DNA of 64,000 nt. Origin: Streptomyces sp. WAC 04229. GTDB taxonomy: Bacteria; Actinomycetota; Actinomycetes; Streptomycetales; Streptomycetaceae. Position 1 is the first letter of the stretch; the number at the start of each line of letters is the position of its first letter. The notes beneath the pieces were generated by a model. The model worked only from the letters and a program-made list of their open reading frames with translations. It did not search any database and was not told where the DNA came from. The position numbers were made by a program, and so were the translations under genes. Below, one piece after another: positions 59,286 to 64,000 of this stretch. The stretch covers positions 1 to 64,000 of the forward strand of contig NZ_QHJH01000018.1 of NCBI RefSeq assembly GCF_003947455.1, read 5' to 3'.

Positions 59286-60206
59286 TCAGGCCTCCTGGGG
59301 CTGTGCGGTGAACTCGGTCTCGGTGGCCGTCAGGTCGAGGTAGGCCTGCTCCAACGTGCCCTCGTCCGGAGTCAGTTCCAGAACGGGAACGCCCGCGCCG
59401 GAGAGCGCACGGCCGATGTCGTCCACGCGCGCGTCGGACACGGTCCAGTACCCGTCGACGTGCTGCACGGCGGCGTGCCCGTGCCGGGCGAGCGCGGCCT
59501 TCAGGGCGGTGGCGTCCGACGTGCGGACACGCACGCGTGGTTGGACGCGCGCGTCGATGAACTCCCGCATCGGCAGGTCGGCGAGCAGGCGCCCCCGGCC
59601 GAGGACGACCAGGTGGTCGGCGAACGACGCGGTCTCGTTCATCAGGTGGCTGGACACCAGGACCGTGCGGCCCTCGGCCGCCAGGCCGCGCAGCAGTTCG
59701 CGGATCCAGATGATGCCCTCGGGGTCCAGTCCGTTGGAGGGTTCGTCCAGCATGACCACGTCGGGCTCCCCCAGCAGCGCGGCGGCGATGCCCAGCCGCT
59801 GCCGCATGCCCAGTGAGTACGTCCGTACCCGGCGGCGCGCGACCGACGCTATGCCCGTCTCCTCCAGCACCTCGTCGACCCGGCGCGCGGGGACGCGGTT
59901 GCTCGCCGCGAGCACCCGCAGGTGGTCCCGGGCGGTGCGCGAACCGTGGGCGGCGCCCCCGTCGAGCAGGGCGCCGACGTGCCGCAGGGGTTCGGGGAGG
60001 GTGGCATAGAGGCGGCCGCCGACGGTCGCCGTCCCCGAGGTCGGCCGGTCGAGGCCGAGGACGAGCCGCATGGTGGTGGACTTGCCGGCCCCGTTGGGGC
60101 CCAGGAAGCCGGTGACCCGACCGGGGCGCACGGTGAAGGTGAGGTCGTCCACGGCTCGTCGGGTGCCGTACTCCTTGGTGAGGTTCTGGACGTCGATGCT
60201 GGTCAT
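59286..60206 (-). CDS. ABC transporter ATP-binding protein
   Basis: A 306-residue ATPase of the drug/bacteriocin-export (CcmA/DrrA-like) group. Walker A is GFLGPNGAGKSTTMRL (about residue 38), the signature is TYSLGMRQRLGIAAAL, Walker B is VVMLDEPSNGLDPEG and the switch His is in VLVSSHLMNE. A C-terminal extension (about 215-306) is present as in DrrA. It forms a transporter with the adjacent permease. It is divergent from a sensor kinase, with nested inverted repeats between. Confidence 0.94.
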   Translation of the reverse strand: MTSIDVQNLTKEYGTRRAVDDLTFTVRPGRVTGFLGPNGAGKSTTMRLVLGLDRPTSGTATVGGRLYATLPEPLRHVGALLDGGAAHGSRTARDHLRVLAASNRVPARRVDEVLEETGIASVARRRVRTYSLGMRQRLGIAAALLGEPDVVMLDEPSNGLDPEGIIWIRELLRGLAAEGRTVLVSSHLMNETASFADHLVVLGRGRLLADLPMREFIDARVQPRVRVRTSDATALKAALARHGHAAVQHVDGYWTVSDARVDDIGRALSGAGVPVLELTPDEGTLEQAYLDLTATETEFTAQPQEA

Positions 60207-60236
60207 AACAGCAGCTTGGCGGCATGTCAGGGGGCG

Positions 60237-60284
60237 GGGCCTCCCCCGCGGGTGGAGATCGTCTCCCCCGGGCGGGGGAGGCCC
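60237..60284. promoter_or_regulatory. Nested inverted repeats between the ABC and kinase genes
   Basis: An outer perfect 13-bp inverted repeat (GGGCCTCCCCCGC at 60237-60249 with 60272-60284) encloses an inner one, GGAGA-TCG-TCTCC (60254-60266). It lies in the 108-bp divergent region and could be an operator for the NarL-type regulator or an RNA structure. Confidence 0.55.
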
Positions 60285-60314
60285 GCCGTCAGTGGCGGCT
60301 GGCACGATGAGCCA

Positions 60315-61469
60315 ATGGTCCGCTTTCTGCACCCCCTGGTCTGGGGGGTCACGTACACACGGCTGCTGCACCTGTGGCTGCCCATGCTGGTGGTGAGCTT
60401 GTGGGCGCTCATCGACGACACCAAGCTGTGGGTCCCCGCGGCGGTGCTGGTGCCGGTCGGGCTCATCCCGGCGGTGCGGACCGGCGAGGGCGTGCAGGCC
60501 CGCCTGCTGCTCACGCCCGGCCATGAGGACTCCGCCTTCTCGGTCGCGCCGTCGGCGACCTGGCGCGACCGGCTGCGCACGGTGGTGTGGCTGGAACTGC
60601 GCATGCTGTTGGGCGCCTCGACCACGGCCGCCTGCGTCTGGCTGCCGATCCTCGTCGTCGTCCTGGCCCGGCTCTCCCTCGGGCACCGGGCCGACGACAT
60701 CCCCGTGCTGCGGGACGCCGCGCCGCACTGGGCGTACGCGCTCCTGATCCCGCTCCCGCTCCTCGCGCTGTACGGCGCGGTGGTGGCTCTCGGTGTCCTG
60801 GCGACGGCGGGCGCCCGCGCGCTGCTCGGCCCGTCCGCCGCCGAGCGGCTCACCGCCCTGGAGGAGCGCACCGAACAACTCCTGGAGCGCAATCGCATCG
60901 CCCGTGAGCTGCACGACTCCATCGGCCACGCCCTGACGGTCGCGGTCGTGCAGGCGGGTGCGGCCCGCGCGGCGAACAGTCCGGAGTTCACCGAGCGGGC
61001 CCTCACCGCGATCGAGGAGACCGGCCGGACGGCCCTGGAGGATCTGGAGCGGGTGCTCGGCGTCCTGCGCGAGACGCGGAAGCCGGTCAGCTCCCGACCG
61101 ACCCTGGCGGACGCCGACCGGCTCCTGGAGTCCGCGCGCGTCTCGGGGGCCGAGATCGATGCCGAGGTCACCGGCCCGCTCGAGACGCTGCCGGGCCCGG
61201 TCTCCCGCGAGGGATACCGCATCCTCCAGGAGTCGCTGACCAATGTGCTGCGGCACGCGGGTGCGGTGCCGACCCGGGTCCGCGTGGCGGTGGCGGAGGG
61301 CGCGCTCACCCTGGAGGTGCGCAATCCGCTGCCGGACACCTGGGCCTCGGCCGCCCGCGGCAGCGGGCTGCGCGGCATCCGCGAGCGGGCCGCGCTGCTG
61401 GGCGGGTTGGCGCACACGGGCCCCGACGCCGGCGAGTGGCGGGTCCGCGTCGAGCTGCCGCCGGGCTGA
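60315..61469 (+). CDS. NarL-partner sensor histidine kinase (HisKA_3)
   Basis: A 384-residue membrane kinase. The N-terminal half has about four hydrophobic helices; the HisKA_3 dimerisation motif with the phosphoacceptor is [20 protein letters not shown] (about residue 200); the ATPase contains the N box [14 protein letters not shown] and G box [16 protein letters not shown]. It is followed by a NarL-type response regulator and is divergent from an ABC exporter, the common arrangement for detection of and resistance to membrane-active compounds. Confidence 0.93.
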   Translation: MVRFLHPLVWGVTYTRLLHLWLPMLVVSLWALIDDTKLWVPAAVLVPVGLIPAVRTGEGVQARLLLTPGHEDSAFSVAPSATWRDRLRTVVWLELRMLLGASTTAACVWLPILVVVLARLSLGHRADDIPVLRDAAPHWAYALLIPLPLLALYGAVVALGVLATAGARALLGPSAAERLTALEERTEQLLERNRIARELHDSIGHALTVAVVQAGAARAANSPEFTERALTAIEETGRTALEDLERVLGVLRETRKPVSSRPTLADADRLLESARVSGAEIDAEVTGPLETLPGPVSREGYRILQESLTNVLRHAGAVPTRVRVAVAEGALTLEVRNPLPDTWASAARGSGLRGIRERAALLGGLAHTGPDAGEWRVRVELPPG

Positions 61470-61483
61470 TCTACGCTGGGCGG

Positions 61484-62146
61484 ATGCCGGTCAGAGTGCT
61501 CCTCGTCGACGACGAACCCCTCGTACGCGCGGGTCTGCGGGCCGTGCTGGAGGCGCAGCCGGACATCGAGGTCGTCGGTGAGGCGGCGGACGGGGCGGCG
61601 GTCGTCCCGCTGGTGCGCCGGCTGCGGCCGGACGTGGTCGCCATGGACGTCCGGATGCCGCTGCTCGACGGCATCGAGGCGACGCGCGCGCTGCTGCGGA
61701 CGGTGGCCGACCCGCCGAAGATCCTCGTGGTGACGACCTTCGAGAACGACGAGTACGTGTACGAGGCGCTGCGCGCGGGTGCGGACGGGTTTCTGCTCAA
61801 GCGCGCCCGGCCGGCCGAGATCGTGCACGCGGTCCGGCTGATCGCCGAGGGCGAGTCGCTGCTGTTCCCCGCCTCGGTGCGGCAACTGGCCACCGAGTAC
61901 GGCGACGACGGCGGCAATCGGGCGGCCCGCGCCACGGTGGAGCGGGCCCGGCTGACCGAGCGGGAGGGCGAGGTGCTGCGGCTGATGGCGCGCGGACTGT
62001 CGAACGCGGAGATCGCCGCCCGGCTGGTCGTCGGCACGGAGACGGTGAAGTCGCATGTGAGCGCGGTGCTGGCGAAGCTGGGGGCCCGGGACCGCACACA
62101 GGCGGTGATCACGGCGTACGAGTCGGGATTCGTGGCGCCGGGATGA
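61484..62146 (+). CDS. NarL/FixJ-family response regulator
   Basis: A 220-residue response regulator. The receiver (1-120) has acidic DDE at residues 9-11 and phosphoacceptor Asp55 in [13 protein letters not shown]; the C-terminal LuxR-type HTH (about 150-215) reads [20 protein letters not shown] then [21 protein letters not shown] -10-like TACGCT (61472-61477) lies 7 nt before the ATG (61484), so a separate leaderless transcript is possible in addition to read-through from the kinase gene 14 bp upstream. Confidence 0.95.
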   Translation: MPVRVLLVDDEPLVRAGLRAVLEAQPDIEVVGEAADGAAVVPLVRRLRPDVVAMDVRMPLLDGIEATRALLRTVADPPKILVVTTFENDEYVYEALRAGADGFLLKRARPAEIVHAVRLIAEGESLLFPASVRQLATEYGDDGGNRAARATVERARLTEREGEVLRLMARGLSNAEIAARLVVGTETVKSHVSAVLAKLGARDRTQAVITAYESGFVAPG

Positions 62147-62246
62147 GGCGCGCGCACGGGCCGGGAAGGCGAGGACCGGCACTCGCCGGGGCGGAGCGGG
62201 CCGAGTACCATCCGGCCCACACGCGCACGAGCTGGGAGGACGGACC

Positions 62247-63401
62247 TTGGGAGGCCTGACCGGCGGGGATCCGTCGCTGTTGCGGAGGATCAACTCCGCG
62301 GTGGTGCTGCACGCGTTGCGTGCGACGGACTGTGCGACGCTGACCGAGATCACCCGGGTGACGGGCCTGTCCCGGCCGACCGTCGAGGGCGTCGTCGAGG
62401 ACCTGATAGAGGCGGGCCTGGTGGTCGAGGCGGCCGCCGACGAGGGCACCGCCCGGCGGCAGGGGCGGCCGGCGAGGCGTTTCCGGTTCCGGGCGGAGGC
62501 GGGGCATCTGCTCGGTCTGGAGATCGGGCCGCACCGCGTCGCCGCGCTCCTGGCCGACCTGGACGGCCGGGTGATCGGCGCCCAGGCCAAGGACGTGGAC
62601 GAGGGTGCCTCGGCCGACGAGCGGCTGGAGCGGCTGCGTACGGCCGTCGCCGAGCTGCTGCGCCGGGCCGGGGTGGCGCGCGGCTCGCTGCGGGCCGTGG
62701 GCGCGGCCACGCCGGGGATCGTCGAGGCGGACGGCACGGTGCGGCTGGGAACCGCGCTGCCGGGGTGGACGGGGCTGAGTCTGGGCGAGCGGCTGAGCCG
62801 CTCCTTCAAGTGCCCGGTGCTGGTCGAGAACGACGCGAACGCGGCGGCGGTCGCCGAGCACTGGAAGGGCGCCGCGACGGAGTCCGACGACGTCGTGTTC
62901 GTACTGGCCGGGCTGAGCCCCGGGGCCGGGGCGCTGATCGGCGGGCGGCTGCACCGGGGGTACGGCGGCGCGGCCGGGGAGATCGGCGCGCTGCACCTGA
63001 TGGGCCAGGACGTGACGCCCGAGACCCTGCTGTCCACGACCGACGAGCCGCTGCATCCGCTGGACGAGCAGGCGGTCGCCAAGGTCTTCGCTCAGGCCCG
63101 GGAGGGCGATCAGCGGGCCCGCGCGGCGGTGGAGCGTTTCACCCAGCGGCTGGTGCACGACGTGACGGCGCTGGTGCTGGCCCTGGACCCGGAGCTGGTC
63201 GTGGTCGGCGGCTGGGCGGCGGGACTGGACGGCGTACTGGAGCCGCTGCGGCGGGAGCTGGCCCGCTACTGCCTGCGCCCGCCCCGGGTGGCGCTGTCGC
63301 TGCTCGGTGAGGCCGCGGTGGCGACGGGCGCGCTGCGGCTGGCCCTCGACCACGTGGAGGAGCAGCTGTTCGCGGTGGAGGGCGCGACGGCACGCCGCTG
63401 A
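62247..63401 (+). CDS. ROK-family transcriptional regulator with degenerate kinase domain
   Basis: A 384-residue ROK protein. The N-terminal winged helix (about 10-75) reads LLRRINSAVVLHALRATDCA then ITRVTGLSRPTVEGVVEDL; the C-terminal sugar-kinase-like domain retains VENDANAAAVAEHW (catalytic-Asp region) and GYGGAAGEIGALHL. The zinc-binding Gly-His and CxCGxxGCxE cluster of ROK proteins is missing and the N-terminal phosphate loop (DxGGT) is replaced by EIGPHRV, so kinase activity is unlikely. The start is TTG at 62247 with GGGAGG upstream. Confidence 0.9.
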   Translation: MGGLTGGDPSLLRRINSAVVLHALRATDCATLTEITRVTGLSRPTVEGVVEDLIEAGLVVEAAADEGTARRQGRPARRFRFRAEAGHLLGLEIGPHRVAALLADLDGRVIGAQAKDVDEGASADERLERLRTAVAELLRRAGVARGSLRAVGAATPGIVEADGTVRLGTALPGWTGLSLGERLSRSFKCPVLVENDANAAAVAEHWKGAATESDDVVFVLAGLSPGAGALIGGRLHRGYGGAAGEIGALHLMGQDVTPETLLSTTDEPLHPLDEQAVAKVFAQAREGDQRARAAVERFTQRLVHDVTALVLALDPELVVVGGWAAGLDGVLEPLRRELARYCLRPPRVALSLLGEAAVATGALRLALDHVEEQLFAVEGATARR

Positions 63402-63431
63402 CCCGCCGGGGGCTGCGGGCGGCGGGGTCGG

Positions 63432-64000
63432 TCAGGAGGCGCGGGTCTGCGGGCCGTGGTGGATCTCCACGTCGCCGAAGTCCCCGAACGTCAGGCGGCA
63501 GGTGTCCGCGCGGTAGGTGGCGACGGAGAGGGCGGCGGTGCGGCCACCGGCGAGGTAGCGGGTGGTGACCACGAGGACCGGTGCGCCCGGGAGGCGGTCC
63601 AGTTCCTTCGCGTCGTCGGCGCCGGCCGAGCCCAGCTCGACGGCGCTCTCCCGGCGCTCCAGTTCGCCGCGCTGGAGTTCGCGCAGTACGGCACGCGCGC
63701 GGGCGGCGCCGGAGGGCGACTCGATGGCGGTGAGCTCGGGGACCGAGGCCGGCGGGACGTAGAGCAGCTCCGCCGCGACGGGCTGGCCGTGTGTCACGCG
63801 GGAGCGGCGGACGGTGTGGACGGGCTCCTCGCGGCCGGTCCCGAGGGCGTCGGCGACGGCCGCGGGCGGGGCCGCCGGCGCGCAGTCGACGGGCTCCCAG
63901 GCATCGTCGGCCGCGCCCGGCCAGGCGTGCTGTCCGGTGCCGACGGCGACGCCGACGCGTGGCGGGGCGACGGTCGTGCCGACGCCCCGGCGGCGCTGGA
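63432..64000 (-). CDS. GntR-family regulator, UTRA domain (partial)
   Basis: The C-terminal part of a HutC-subfamily GntR regulator; the gene enters from beyond position 64000. The segment after the HTH wing (RRRGVGTTVAPPRVGV) is followed by the UTRA ligand-binding domain (REEPVHTVRRSRVTHGQPVA and LPGAPVLVVTTRYLAGGRTAAL). An internal GTG at 63797 is not the true start. The ligand is unknown. It is convergent with the ROK gene, with 30 bp between stops. Confidence 0.88.
   Translation of the reverse strand, partial: QRRRGVGTTVAPPRVGVAVGTGQHAWPGAADDAWEPVDCAPAAPPAAVADALGTGREEPVHTVRRSRVTHGQPVAAELLYVPPASVPELTAIESPSGAARARAVLRELQRGELERRESAVELGSAGADDAKELDRLPGAPVLVVTTRYLAGGRTAALSVATYRADTCRLTFGDFGDVEIHHGPQTRAS

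Overview
The window is chromosomal DNA from a Streptomyces species. G+C is very high (about 70-75%), with strong third-position GC in every gene. Many starts are GTG or TTG, ATGA/GTGA gene overlaps are common, and at least eight genes look leaderless. It also holds developmental-type regulators and Streptomyces interspersed repeats. Gene order (GH12 cellulase, LPMO ... ure ... bio ... purB) agrees with what I remember of the SCO1187-SCO1260 region of S. coelicolor and relatives; I had no database to confirm this. I see no insertion sequence, prophage, CRISPR array, tRNA or rRNA gene.

Layout. 1-2.5 kb: secreted cellulose degradation (GH12 endoglucanase and AA10 LPMO, both with CBM2). 2.5-7 kb: small hypotheticals, a MarR regulator with its DHA2 exporter, and a Tat-exported GDPD-like phosphodiesterase. 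7-18 kb: two acyl-CoA dehydrogenase loci (a coupled pair with a quinone-oxidoreductase-like protein; a single gene divergent from a TetR), a cupin-type regulator divergent from a thioredoxin-reductase-like flavoprotein, a LigB-type DNA ligase coupled to a Nudix hydrolase, and an aldehyde dehydrogenase. 18-23.3 kb: peptide deformylase, MurT/GatD (lipid II amidation), phosphofructokinase, CtaG-like protein. 23.3-27.5 kb: an operon of LytTR response regulator, small membrane protein, sodium:solute symporter and LytS-type kinase. 27.5-34.4 kb: AsnC regulator, DDAH-like hydrolase, ornithine aminotransferase, RpiB-like isomerase, MFS symporter, acyltransferase, epimerase.

34.4-41 kb: the tripeptidyl aminopeptidase Tap and the urease cluster ureA-B-C-F-(repeat)-G-D, with a candidate GlnR/PhoP-type array upstream. 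41-46 kb: orphan Phd/YefM antitoxin, VOC protein, a ClpP homologue without its catalytic triad, a c-di-AMP riboswitch ahead of an NlpC/P60 hydrolase, and a regulatory trio (ATP-binding kinase-like protein, WhiJ-type HTH with a TTA codon, DUF397). 46-50.3 kb: biotin genes bioF divergent from bioBAD. 50.3-58.5 kb: methyltransferase, LLM oxidoreductase, acetyltransferase, a CNNM/CorC-type membrane pair, SGNH hydrolase, purB, Mug-like glycosylase. 58.5-64 kb: ABC transporter with divergent NarL-type two-component genes, a degenerate ROK regulator, and a GntR regulator cut by the window end.

Most of this is conserved Streptomyces chromosome. The most unusual points are the triad-less ClpP with its partner gene and palindromic promoter; the bldA-dependent HTH/DUF397/ATPase trio; the Cys/His-repeat tail on BioB; the symporter bracketed by its own two-component system; and several operators that can be read directly from the sequence.
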